Source: an uncultured Sphingomonadaceae bacterium
GTDB taxonomy: Bacteria > Pseudomonadota > Alphaproteobacteria > Sphingomonadales > Sphingomonadaceae
DNA length: 64,000 nucleotides
Assembly: GCA_947499975.1 (NCBI GenBank)
Contig: CANMQE010000006.1
Location: forward strand, 94,159 to 158,158
Direction: 5' to 3'
The position numbers and the translations under genes were made by a program. Under the pieces are notes generated by a model. That model was not told the DNA's origin. It did not search any database and was given only the letters and a program-made list of their open reading frames with translations. Positions 24,758 through 33,497 of the stretch are shown here, one piece after another. How positions within the stretch are numbered: position 1 is the first letter of the stretch; each line of letters starts with the position of its first letter.

Positions 24758-25071
24758 TGGATATCGAAATTCCGCACAACCTCGGCCGCGAGGAAGTGCG
24801 TCGCCGCCTTGCCGCCAACAGTCACCGCATCGGCGAGAACATTCCTGGCGGCATGGCCGAAGTGCAGACCAGCTGGCCCAGCGAGGACCGGATGGTGATG
24901 TCGATCAACGCGATGGGCCAGATGCTGAGCGGCCATATCGACGTGGAGGAGGACAAGGTCCGCTTCCACATGGTGCTGCCGCCTGCGCTAGGGTTCCTGA
25001 AACCGATGATCGATTCGGCCATTCGGGAACAGGGCCACAGGATGCTGGAAGCGCCGAAGGACCAGTCCTAG
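24757..25071 (+). CDS. polyhydroxyalkanoic acid system family protein
   Basis: This is a 104-residue protein of the PHA-granule-region family (PF09650-like). It starts DIEIPHNLGREEVRRRL and contains VQTSWPSEDRMVMSINAMGQMLSGHIDVEEDKV with a PxLGFLKPMI turn near 77-86, all typical. The role is unknown; members sit in polyhydroxyalkanoate loci or, as here, elsewhere. No PHA synthase is in the window. Translation is coupled to the XpaC-like gene by TGATG. Its stop TAG shares a CTAG with the convergent DUF2721 gene. Confidence 0.85.
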   Translation: MDIEIPHNLGREEVRRRLAANSHRIGENIPGGMAEVQTSWPSEDRMVMSINAMGQMLSGHIDVEEDKVRFHMVLPPALGFLKPMIDSAIREQGHRMLEAPKDQS

Positions 25072-25517
25072 AGGTCGCGCTCCCTTTCCAGGTACATTTC
25101 CGGGATGCGCAGCACGCGCGTTGCCTCCCGCGTTTCGCGCAGGAACAACAGCAATGCCCACATCAACAGGCTGACGGCGATGATGAAGGCACCGGCGGCC
25201 ACGCCGGTAACGCCGATATGCGCGAACTCTTCCAGAAACAGCAGCACCACCGTGGTGCCGATGAACAGGCCGGATAGAACCAGCAGCAGGAATGCGCGGC
25301 CGATGATGGCGATGCGAAGGTCCAGCGATCGGGCCTCGCGCACGATATCGTCATGCTCCTCGCCCGTGGTTTCCTTGTAGAGGCGCTGCAATTCGCGTGA
25401 CCTGTCCACCACGCGGCCAAGCCGGGTGGAAAGCGGGTTCATGATGCTGGCAATCGCCACCAGCACGAACACCGGTGCCAGCGCCAACTGGATGGTCTGT
25501 GCTATCATCCCGTTCAT
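25068..25517 (-). CDS. DUF2721 domain-containing membrane protein
   Basis: This is a 149-residue inner-membrane protein with three hydrophobic segments (about 5-25, 70-92 and 102-125). The charged loop NPLSTRLGRVVDRSRELQRL near 26-45 is the DUF2721 signature. The ATG at 25517 has an AGGAG site nine bases upstream, so the longer in-frame start was rejected. Function is unknown. It follows the mannose-1-phosphate guanylyltransferase by 25 bases on the same strand. Confidence 0.85.
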   Translation of the reverse strand: MNGMIAQTIQLALAPVFVLVAIASIMNPLSTRLGRVVDRSRELQRLYKETTGEEHDDIVREARSLDLRIAIIGRAFLLLVLSGLFIGTTVVLLFLEEFAHIGVTGVAAGAFIIAVSLLMWALLLFLRETREATRVLRIPEMYLERERDL

Positions 25518-25542
25518 TGCGGCACACTCCTGTCGTTTTGCC

Positions 25543-26571
25543 CTATTGCCTGGCAGCGCCGGGCAGTTTGCCGACCTGCTGGGCACCTTCCATCGTCGTC
25601 ACCAGCACGTCATCACCGTTCACCACGATGACGATATCGCGCAGGCCAATGGCCGAGATGCGCGGCCCGTCGGTTTCGGCCAGCACGCCTTCGCAATCCA
25701 GCAGGTTCGCCTCGCCCGAGATGCGATTGCCTTGTCGATCCGCTGGCCGTGCATCGCGCAGGGCGTGCCAGTTGCCAATGTCGGACCAGCCCATCGAAAC
25801 AGGCACCATCGCGGCCTGTGCGGTTTCTTCCATCACGGCGTAATCGACGCTCTCTGATGCGATCCGGGCAAAGGCGTCTGCATCGGGATGGAAACGTGCG
25901 CCATCGGCACGACCCTTCCTTACGGCCTCGATCACCGCCTTCGCCAGTGCCGGGCGGTGCTTCGCCAGTTCTGCCATGAAGGCCCCAGCGCGAAAGGCGA
26001 AGATGCCGCCGTTCCAGCTGTAATCCCCGCACGCCAGAAACTGCATGGCACGCTCGGCATCGGGCTTCTCCACGAACTGCGCCACGCGAAACCCGCCATC
26101 CAGCGCATCGCCGCGGCGGAGGTAGCCAAATCCCGTTTCAGGTGCCGTGGGCGTGATGCCGAATGCCACCATGTTATCGCGCCGCGCCAGTTCAGCCGCG
26201 CTGCGGATTGCGGCGTGGAAGGCGGGCACATCGGCAATGAAGTGATCGCTGGGGCATACCAGCATCAGCGCATCCTCGGGCAGCCGCTCGGCAGCCAGCG
26301 CGATGGCGGCGGCGGTGTTCTTCGCTTCCGGCTCCACGATGATTTCCGCCTCGCCTGTCAGTTGGCTCTCCACCAGTTCCAGATGCGCCGTTCCCGTCAC
26401 TATCGTGGGCGATGTAAACAGCGTGGGGTCGGCCGCGCGCGCCAGGGTCGCCTCGAACAGGGTCTGGTCGCCCAGCAGCGGCAGGAAAGGCTTCGGCAGC
26501 GATTTACGGCTGCGCGGCCAGAGGCGCGTGCCACTGCCACCGCACAGGATCACGGGGTGAATGAAGCTCAT
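25543..26571 (-). CDS. manC: mannose-1-phosphate guanylyltransferase
   Basis: This enzyme makes GDP-mannose from mannose-1-phosphate and GTP. The 342-residue product has the nucleotidyltransferase signature LCGGSGTRLWPRSRKSLPKPFLPL near 10-33, the EPEAKNTAAAIALAA motif near 82-96, DHFIADVPAF near 112-121 and VEKPD near 165. It has only the catalytic domain and lacks the C-terminal phosphomannose isomerase/cupin domain of bifunctional ManC/AlgA. The ATG at 26571 has GGAGG eight bases upstream; longer starts are rejected. GDP-mannose could feed the exopolysaccharide cluster 11 kb away. Confidence 0.92.
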   Translation of the reverse strand: MSFIHPVILCGGSGTRLWPRSRKSLPKPFLPLLGDQTLFEATLARAADPTLFTSPTIVTGTAHLELVESQLTGEAEIIVEPEAKNTAAAIALAAERLPEDALMLVCPSDHFIADVPAFHAAIRSAAELARRDNMVAFGITPTAPETGFGYLRRGDALDGGFRVAQFVEKPDAERAMQFLACGDYSWNGGIFAFRAGAFMAELAKHRPALAKAVIEAVRKGRADGARFHPDADAFARIASESVDYAVMEETAQAAMVPVSMGWSDIGNWHALRDARPADRQGNRISGEANLLDCEGVLAETDGPRISAIGLRDIVIVVNGDDVLVTTMEGAQQVGKLPGAARQ

Positions 26572-26627
26572 GCCCAAGCCCTCCGTAATCTGCTCCTCCA
26601 TTGCAAGCGCAATCTGGGAAAGCGTGC

Positions 26628-27362
26628 CTAGTTTCGGGCGCGGAAATCCACTCTGTAGCCGTATTTCGCTTCCACCGGCGTGCCGTCGCGCGCGGTGGCG
26701 GGATTGAAACGGATGCGCTCTGTCACGAGCGGACAGACCCGTGCCGTGGTGGCAGGATCGACCTGCGTGCTGGCGACGGTGCAATTGCGCGCGCGGCCAT
26801 CGGTAGTGACGGTGAAATGCACGGTCACGGACTTACCGAGCCGCGCGCCCCTGCCGCCTTCGGGAATGGGAAAGTCGCGCGCCTCGTTCAGTTCGCCCGA
26901 CAGCACGGAGGGGCCAACGGCCACCGCGCCGCCCTGCCCCGATCCGCTGCGCCCGCTGCCAGTGCCATCGCCGCTGCCGCCAGCGCCCGTGCCTTCGCCC
27001 TCGTCAGCCGCGCCCGATGCGTTGGCGGTGCCGGTGGACGATGCGCGCGGGGCCGGGCTGGGGCGCGGCAATGGCTGCGGCGGGGCAACCACCTCGCGCG
27101 CCACCGCTTCCTCTCCAGCCTCCGCCGCCGCGCCCTCATCGGGTTGCGGCGGGGCGATGCTGGGCTCCGCCTCGGGCGGCTCCTCCTCGTAAGTGGAATT
27201 GGTGACCGTCACGAACGATGTTGCCTGTTCCATCACGCGAGCGGTGAAATCGGGCGCCAGCGCGCGCGCCAGGCCATACAGCGCAGCCACGTGCAACAGC
27301 ACGATCAGGACGATCAGCTTCCAGTTCAGCCGCTTTTTCCCGATGCTGTATCCACGTGCCAT
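26628..27362 (-). CDS. TonB-like energy transducer protein
   Basis: This is a 244-residue protein with a cytoplasmic basic start (MARGYSIGKKRLNW) and one membrane anchor (LIVLIVLLHVAALYGLARAL, about 16-35). A long periplasmic linker and a C-terminal TonB-type domain follow (about 170-244, GKSVTVHFTVTTDGRARNCTV to YGYRVDF). The linker changes from a Glu/Pro-rich part to a Gly/Ser-rich stretch (about 120-145), which is unusual because TonB linkers are normally Pro/Lys-rich. The ATG at 27362 has AAAGGA upstream. ExbB/ExbD are not adjacent. It could energise receptors such as the one at 29-32 kb. Confidence 0.82.
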   Translation of the reverse strand: MARGYSIGKKRLNWKLIVLIVLLHVAALYGLARALAPDFTARVMEQATSFVTVTNSTYEEEPPEAEPSIAPPQPDEGAAAEAGEEAVAREVVAPPQPLPRPSPAPRASSTGTANASGAADEGEGTGAGGSGDGTGSGRSGSGQGGAVAVGPSVLSGELNEARDFPIPEGGRGARLGKSVTVHFTVTTDGRARNCTVASTQVDPATTARVCPLVTERIRFNPATARDGTPVEAKYGYRVDFRARN

Positions 27363-27511
27363 GCCGCTTCCTTTCGGCGATCCTGTTAGCAATCCGCGCC
27401 CGTTTTGCCAGACCTTCTACAAGGCGTTGCACCGCAGCGGCAGACCGAGGAACGTCTGCCGCTGCCGAACCGTTCTATTGGTGTAAGTAAATAAAAACGA
27501 AAGGAAATCTC

Positions 27512-27736
27512 ATGTTCGAGAAGATCCGCATCAAGGAACACATGGAAGTCACCAATTTCGAAGGCCAGCACCTTGGCACTGTCGATGATGTTGAAGACGA
27601 CCGTATCAAGCTGACCCGTACGGACAGCGAAGACAACATGCATCATTACATGCCGATGGACGCGGTCGACCGGATCGACAATAATCGCGTCTATCTGAAG
27701 CAGGATGCAACCATTCCAGTAGGCCTCGCCTCTTAA
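27512..27736 (+). CDS. DUF2171 domain-containing protein
   Basis: This is a 74-residue soluble protein with the DUF2171 pattern: KIRIKEHMEVTNFEGQHLGTVDDVEDDRIKLTR, then HYMPMDAVDRIDNNRVYLKQDA. It resembles a PRC-barrel-like small beta fold. Function is unknown. The AAAGGAAA ribosome site is good. It is a single gene between the divergent tonB-like gene and a bidirectional terminator. Confidence 0.88.
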   Translation: MFEKIRIKEHMEVTNFEGQHLGTVDDVEDDRIKLTRTDSEDNMHHYMPMDAVDRIDNNRVYLKQDATIPVGLAS

Positions 27737-27767
27737 GGCGCTTAAGGCGCTCTGCCGATAGAACTTG

Positions 27768-27807
27768 AAAAGGCCCCGCGAGACCACACGGTTTCACGGG
27801 GCCTTTT
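27768..27807. terminator. bidirectional terminator
   Basis: AAAAGGCCCCG and CGGGGCCTTTT pair around a 16-base loop between the convergent DUF2171 and sulfatase genes. The A-run and T-run allow termination from both directions. Confidence 0.8.
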
Positions 27808-27838
27808 CGTGTCCGACGATATCGATCGGAACGCGGTG

Positions 27839-29275
27839 TCAGCTGTCCCAGCCGAAATGATCCGCCAGTTCCTGCGGGGTAAAGCGGTAGGTGGCCGCAT
27901 CAGGCACGCTCAGCATGCCGGCATTCCATTCGTTGAACGCGTTTTTCAGCTCCGCAAATTTCTCCGGCATCCGGCCCCGCAGATTGGCGCGTTCGCGCGG
28001 GTCCTCGATGACGTTGAAGAGATATTCCTCTCCCGCGATAGAAAGGTATTTGTACGCCCCGCGCCGTGCGGCCTTCTGGTCCTTGGCGACAAAGCGCCAG
28101 TACAGCGTGCGTTCGGGCAATGTGCCCCCCGCCAGCACCGGCCGCAGATCAGCCCCGTCGGAGGGATAATCGCTGTGCGGCGCACCGCCAGCCGCCGAAA
28201 GGAAGGTGGGAAGGAAATCCATCGAGAGTGCAGGCACGTCCGTTTCGGTGCCGGGATTGGTCAGCCCCGGCCATTTCACGATCAGCGGCACCCGCATTCC
28301 GCCTTCCAGCAGCTCTGTCTTGATGCCGGTGAAGGGCCAGTTGAAACTGAACCGCTCCCCCCCGTTGTCGGACGTGAAGACCACTACCGTATCGTGCTCC
28401 ATGCCCAGTTGCGCCACCCGCGACAGAACGCGGCCGATGTTGGCATCAAGGTTCGTTACCATTTCGCCATAGGTCTCCAGGCTGCCACCATCGAAATGGT
28501 AGATATCCAGGTGGCTGTCCTGCAACGTGCTGCCCTCGCGGGCGATACGTTCGCTTTCGGCGCGGCCTTCCGCATTGTTGCCCTGCCATGGCCAGTGCGG
28601 CGCGGTGAAGTGCAGCGACAGTAACCACGGCTTGTCCGGCTCCGCCGCGCGCGCATTCAGGAACTCGATCGAGCGGTCCGCCAGCATGTCGGTATAATAG
28701 CCGACCTCGTCAATTCTTACCTCGCCATCCCACAGGTCTTCCTGTCCCGCCACGCGGTGGGTGAAGTAATCCACGCCGCCGCCGCGATTGCCCCAGAACT
28801 CGTCATAGCCGCTTTTCAGCGGGCCATAATCCGGCAGCAGGCCAAGGTGCCACTTGCCCACAAGCGCGGTGTGATAGCCCTGCGCCTTCAGCAAGGATGG
28901 CAGGGTAGGGTGATCGGGCTCCAAGCCAACGCCCGCCGTCCCTAGAGGCTCATCAAGCCCAACGCGTACACGGTATTGATAACGGCCCGTGATCAAGCCG
29001 ACGCGGGTGGCAGAGCAGACGGCGGAATTGGCGTAGCCGTGATTGAACTTCATGCCCTGCGCGGCCAGCCCGTCCAGCACCGGCGTCTGGTATTCGCGCC
29101 TGCCGTAACACGACAGGTCCGCCCAGCCCAGGTCATCGGCCATGATGAACAGGAAATTGGGCTTGCGGCCCGGCGTATGCGCCAGCCCCGGTACGGTGAT
29201 GGCCAGCGTGGCGGCCCCTGCCACGCCCATCGCGCCGCGCCGCGTGAAATTGCCTGTGAGTTTGGTCTCGTCCAT
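27839..29275 (-). CDS. Tat-exported sulfatase (arylsulfatase family)
   Basis: This is a 478-residue type I sulfatase of the alkaline-phosphatase superfamily. The N-terminus is a twin-arginine signal (FTRRGAMGVAG at 10-20, hydrophobic to about 33), so it acts in the periplasm. Metal-site residues appear in IMADDLGWAD (Asp47, Asp48). The formylglycine motif is CSATR (Cys87 to Arg91), which fits CxAxR and needs an FGE or radical-SAM maturase to become active. GKWHLG near 144 and the late FTSDNGGE near 303 are further family marks. It follows the TonB-dependent receptor gene on the same strand, suggesting that a sulfated glycan or aryl/steroid sulfate is imported or cleaved here. The substrate is unknown. 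Confidence 0.92.
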   Translation of the reverse strand: MDETKLTGNFTRRGAMGVAGAATLAITVPGLAHTPGRKPNFLFIMADDLGWADLSCYGRREYQTPVLDGLAAQGMKFNHGYANSAVCSATRVGLITGRYQYRVRVGLDEPLGTAGVGLEPDHPTLPSLLKAQGYHTALVGKWHLGLLPDYGPLKSGYDEFWGNRGGGVDYFTHRVAGQEDLWDGEVRIDEVGYYTDMLADRSIEFLNARAAEPDKPWLLSLHFTAPHWPWQGNNAEGRAESERIAREGSTLQDSHLDIYHFDGGSLETYGEMVTNLDANIGRVLSRVAQLGMEHDTVVVFTSDNGGERFSFNWPFTGIKTELLEGGMRVPLIVKWPGLTNPGTETDVPALSMDFLPTFLSAAGGAPHSDYPSDGADLRPVLAGGTLPERTLYWRFVAKDQKAARRGAYKYLSIAGEEYLFNVIEDPRERANLRGRMPEKFAELKNAFNEWNAGMLSVPDAATYRFTPQELADHFGWDS

Positions 29276-29326
29276 ATCCTGCGCCCTCTTCGCGTATCCT
29301 GATCGTCGATTTAGTTCAAACCGCCG

Positions 29327-30679
29327 TTACATCTCCAGCTTGACGCCGACCGTGAAGCGGCGGCCAAGAATATCGTAGATCGCCGGGTTCTGCTGTGTCG
29401 AATAGCCGAAGAACGGGCTGTAGGACGGGGTCAAGGGCGGATCCTCGTCCAGCAGGTTGGTGACGCTGCCGAAAATCTCCAACTGCGTGTTGCCGAGATC
29501 GAATTCATAACCCAGTCTCAGGTCGAGATAGGTTACCGCATCGACGGTATTATCCTCGATGAAGACCTGCTGGCCTGCCGGGCAAACCGCATCGTCCTGC
29601 AATCCGCAAACGTCCTGGATGCCTTCGCCAAGGTGGCGCACGCCGATCCGCGTGGAAAGGCCGCCGTTGCGATAGCCGAGGCTGGCCGTCACGCGGAAAT
29701 CCGGCAGGCTTTCATAGACCTGCGACAACTGGCGCGCACCGGTCTGGCCGGCCAGATCGAACGTCTGCCCGCCATTGGTTTCCTTGCGTTCGAACAGCCA
29801 TGCGGAGAACAATCGCAAATCCAGCGTTTCGTCGCCGCCGAAAAGGGTCACATCGGTGTTGTAACCGGCTTCGAAATCCAGGCCCCGCGCGGTGGCGGTG
29901 TCGATGTTGATGAAGATGTCGCCCACCAGCACGATATCGTCCGTGGTGGGGTTCAGCGTGATCAGGTCGCAGAAGGACTGCACGTTGTCGTTGAAGCAGC
30001 CGCTGACGATGCCCTGCGTGCCGACCTGGCCGATCGCGCCATCGATGGTGATGTCGTAATAATCCAGCGACAGCGAAAGGCCGGGCGCGAAGCTTGGCTG
30101 GTACACCGCGCCGATGGTGTAGGTATCGGCCTCTTCCGGCTCCACGGCAGGGTTGCCGCCCGAGAAGATGGTGACCGTCACAGTCTGGCCATCGCGCGTA
30201 TCGGTGATGGTGGCAGAGCCACCGGTGCGGTCGAACCGTTCCGAAAGGTTCGCGGCGCGCACGTCCCGCGAATAGGTGCCGCGCACGCGGAAATCGCCGA
30301 ACTCGGCCTCGAGCCCGCCCTTGTAGGCCCAGACCGAGCCCGATCCCGAATAATCGGCATAGCGCACGGCGGCATTGGCGAAGAGGCCGAAGCCGTCGCT
30401 GTCGTACAGCGGCAGCAGCACCTCGCCAAAGCCTTCCCATACGGTGGACGATCCCTTGATGTTGGAAACCTTGGAATACTGCACGCCGACCGTATTCAGG
30501 CAGTCGGGCACGCTCACCCCGCGAAGGCCCGGTGCCGCGCCGGAGCAAAGCACGGGTCGCGGATCGGGATTATCGAAATTGGACGCAGGATTGGTGACGT
30601 CCTGCACGATCTGCAGCACCTTGTCGCGCCGGTACGATGCACCGAATGCGCCGGCGATCGGGCCTGCCCACAGGTCCAC
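29327..30679 (-). pseudogene. TonB-dependent receptor, C-terminal part (frameshifted from the 30733-32379 part)
   Basis: This frame encodes about 450 residues of beta-barrel typical of a TonB-dependent receptor (LWAGPIAGAFGASYRRDKV at the start, YADYSGSGSVWAYKGGLEAEFGDFRVRGTYSRDVRAANLSERF, and ELSERF-like repeats to the end). Its natural continuation upstream is the plug and first strands encoded in another frame. The frame is open upstream of the nominal GTG, through NVTTFEQQFAEIS, back to the break near 30738. The last residues are VGVKLEM, without the usual terminal aromatic. Without the N-terminal part it cannot be exported, so the gene is inactive unless the shift is a sequencing error or is bypassed. 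Confidence 0.8.
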
Positions 30680-30732
30680 GATGTCACCCGCCGCAGAGAT
30701 CTCGGCGAACTGCTGCTCGAACGTGGTGACGT

Positions 30733-32379
30733 TCAGCTGCGATCCGCGGTGGTGTAATCATAGGTACGGCCGCTGGCGAAACCGTCATCCGCGAAATACA
30801 GAGGCGTGCTGATGTTCTGCCCCGCTTCGAACCCGGTAACGTAATCCACCGCTTCGGGTGAGGCGTTGCCTTCCCCGAACAGGTTCAACGGCTGGCAGCC
30901 CGGGAAGGCATCGCCGAACAGCGAGGTGCGGCACACGATGTTGCCATTGCCATCCTCAACCGCATCAATCGCGGCGAACACGCGGTCCACCCGCAAGCCG
31001 AACTGGCCCCACTCGCGTTCCGTCTGCCCGTACTGGTAGAAGCCATCGACGGACCATCCGTCCATCAGGCCGCCGGTATCCAGATCCCATTCGAAGCCCA
31101 CCGTGCCGATGTGCTGGGTGAAGGTGTCGTCCAGCGAATTGCCGCCGACATCGGCCAGCGTACCGCGACGCCGCAGGCTGAAGCTGTCGATGTTGTTGGC
31201 GATCATCGTCTGGCGCAGATCGTCCGGCAGGAAGGCATTGTCCTGATAGATCGTCAGCGCCGTGGGCGTGCCGCCAAAGCTGGACGGGATGACATTGTAC
31301 TGGAACAGTTCGGTTCGCCCGAAGATGTATTGCCCGAAAACCTTGAACGTGTCGCTGACGTCGAAATCGGCATAGGCGAAGGCGGAATACCGCTCCAGAT
31401 CGGGATAGAGCGTAGGCGCGTTCGTACCCAGATCGTCATTTGCGCCGCCGGCCGTGCGCGCCGGGGGAATGCCGAAGGGGAACTGGTTTTCGGAGCCCGG
31501 CTGATATGCGCCCACGCTGCCATCGGGGTTGAATTCAAGGCCATTGATCGCTGTGCCAGGGGCAAAGATACGCCCGTCGAAGCTGGCGTTGGCGGAAACG
31601 GTGCCCGGCACGAAGCGATAGGGGTTGTCGCTGGTGCCGGTGCCGAGGGTGCCGACAGCCTGGTACCAGTCGCGATCCTCATATGTGAAGATGCCCTCGT
31701 GCTTGAAATATCCGCCAGCCACGATCACCTGCCCGCGGCCATCGGCAAAGCCCGTGCCGTAAGCGGCGGAAAGTTCGTAATTCTCGCCATCGCCGCGATC
31801 GGTGATGCCGGCCTGCACGCCCAGTTCCAGCCCGTCGAAATTGGTATCGATGGAGAAGTTCACCACACCCGCCACGGCATCCGAGCCATAGGCCGCTGAT
31901 GCGCCGCCGGTGGTGGTTTCCACAGAGCTGATCACCGCTTCGGGAAACAGGTTGATGTCCACCCCGCCAAAAGCGCTGCTGGCGGGTACGCGGCGGCCGT
32001 TCAGCAGGGTCAGCGTGCGGTTGATGCCAAGGCCGCGCAGGTTCAGCGTGCCAAAGCCCGACCGGGAGAAATAGGCGCCGCCGCTGTTGGGCGTTTCATT
32101 GCCGAGGAACTGCGGAAGCTCGGACACGCCGCTGATCAGCGCGCCGGGCGATAGCGCCTCCAGTTCGTCCGCACCAACGACGGTGACGGGAACGGGTGCC
32201 TGCATCCCGTCGGACTGAATGCGCGAGCCTGTTACGATGATCGGCTGGTCGTCTGCCTGATCGGCGCCATCCTGCGCCAGCGCGACATTGGCCGAGAGCG
32301 CCAGCGCCAGCGCGCTGGTTCCGCCCGCCAGGGCATACTTCACGATACGCGCACGAGCGCCGTCATTGTCCAGAACCAT
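30733..32379 (-). pseudogene. TonB-dependent receptor, N-terminal part with plug (truncated by frameshift)
   Basis: The 548-residue fragment has a signal peptide (to about SANVALAQ), a TonB-box/plug start QPIIVTGSRIQ, and plug motifs LNLRGLGINRTLTLLNGRRVP and TTTGGASAAYGSDAVAGVVNF, followed by early barrel strands. It matches the large sphingomonad/Caulobacter receptor type (about 1000 residues in total). It stops early at ...YDYTTADRS. Reading CAG CTG AAC in the other frame continues into the C-terminal barrel, so two extra bases (or one missing) near 30737-30742 break the gene. The ATG at 32379 has GGGAGG upstream. The gene would import a substrate for the neighbouring sulfatase. Confidence 0.82.
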
Positions 32380-32459
32380 AGATCCTCCCACAAGGTTTTC
32401 CCTTTTTATGAGGACGAGTTTCGATCCGGGGCGAAGCAAAAGCAACGCATCGCAATGTG

Positions 32460-32488
32460 ATGGCTTGCCATAACCTTCAAATTATGGC
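32460..32488. promoter_or_regulatory. LysR-type operator between receptor and regulator genes
   Basis: GCCATAA (32467-32473) and TTATGGC (32482-32488) are perfect seven-base arms eight bases apart. An extra ATGGC half-site (32460-32464) faces the first arm. The block lies between the divergent receptor gene and the LysR gene and ends 12 bases before the regulator's start codon. It fits an autoregulatory LysR-type activation site. Confidence 0.55.
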
Positions 32489-32499
32489 TTTCGTTTCAA

Positions 32500-33459
32500 G
32501 TGATCATTTCTGGCCTACCTTTTACCCTGCGACAGCTGGAAGTTTTCGCCAGCCTGGCGGAAACCGGCAGCTTCCGCAGCTGCGCGGAAAAGCTGGGCAT
32601 TTCGCAGGCCTCCGTCAGCAACCAGCTCAAGGTGCTGGAGGAGCAGCTGGGCATCACCCTGTTCGACAGGAAGCCGGGCCGCCGCCCGCTGCTGACGGCA
32701 GAAGGGCGCGCATTCGAAACCGACCTGCATGACTTTTCGCAAGCCGCGCAGAAGCTGGCCGCGCATAGAAGCCGGGCCGATGGCGAGGAACAGCCGATCA
32801 CCCTGCGGCTGCTGGTGGGCCAAGGCATGTTCGATTTCTACATTCGCCCCAGGCTTGACCGGTTCCTGGTCGACAACCCGCAGATCGTGCTGGATTTCGA
32901 GACGCATCCCCCCGCGCCCGAAATCGCGCGCATCCTGCGGGTCGGCGGACTCGACTATGCGCTTGTCAACATTCGAGACGGGGACGAGGAACCGGCCGAG
33001 ATGAGGCCACTCGCCCTGCTGGATGGCGGTATCTATGGCCATCGTTCCCTGGCGCAAGGCCAGCCCCTTCCTCTCACGCCTGAGGAGGTGAGCGCTTTGC
33101 CATTCGTGCTGCCACCGGCGGGTAGCAGGCACGAACGCAACTCACGCGCGTCGCTGGCCCGCAAAGGCGTTCGCCCGCGCAAGATCGTGGCGCACTCGCA
33201 ATATTACGACGTGATGAGTGCCATGCTGGAACGCGGTGTCGCAGTGGCGCCTTTCGCAAAGACGATGCTGCGCCCGGAGGTGCGTGAATACGTGGTCGAA
33301 CTGATGCCACTGGTTCTCTGGCGCATGATGCTGTTCCGCCGGCCAACCGCACCCGATCCCCGGCGCGATATCGTGGAGCGGTTCCTGATCGAATGTACGA
33401 TCGGCAATCCCGATTTCCCCGTCGTCACCGTTTTTGACGAGGCACTGGAAAACGGATGA
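32500..33459 (+). CDS. LysR family transcriptional regulator
   Basis: This is a 319-residue LysR-type regulator. The winged helix-turn-helix is at about 8-66 (TLRQLEVFASLAETGSFRSCAEKLGISQASVSNQLKVLEE) and the LysR substrate-binding domain follows from about 98 (LRLLVGQGMFDFY). No ATG is in frame near the start, so the GTG at 32500 is used; it lacks a clear ribosome site. It is divergent from the TonB receptor and sulfatase genes and most likely controls them through the dyad at 32460-32488. The inducer is unknown. Confidence 0.9.
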   Translation: MIISGLPFTLRQLEVFASLAETGSFRSCAEKLGISQASVSNQLKVLEEQLGITLFDRKPGRRPLLTAEGRAFETDLHDFSQAAQKLAAHRSRADGEEQPITLRLLVGQGMFDFYIRPRLDRFLVDNPQIVLDFETHPPAPEIARILRVGGLDYALVNIRDGDEEPAEMRPLALLDGGIYGHRSLAQGQPLPLTPEEVSALPFVLPPAGSRHERNSRASLARKGVRPRKIVAHSQYYDVMSAMLERGVAVAPFAKTMLRPEVREYVVELMPLVLWRMMLFRRPTAPDPRRDIVERFLIECTIGNPDFPVVTVFDEALENG

Positions 33460-33497
33460 CGTTTGCTTGCTGGCGCGCGGCCCCTAGATAGGATGGC

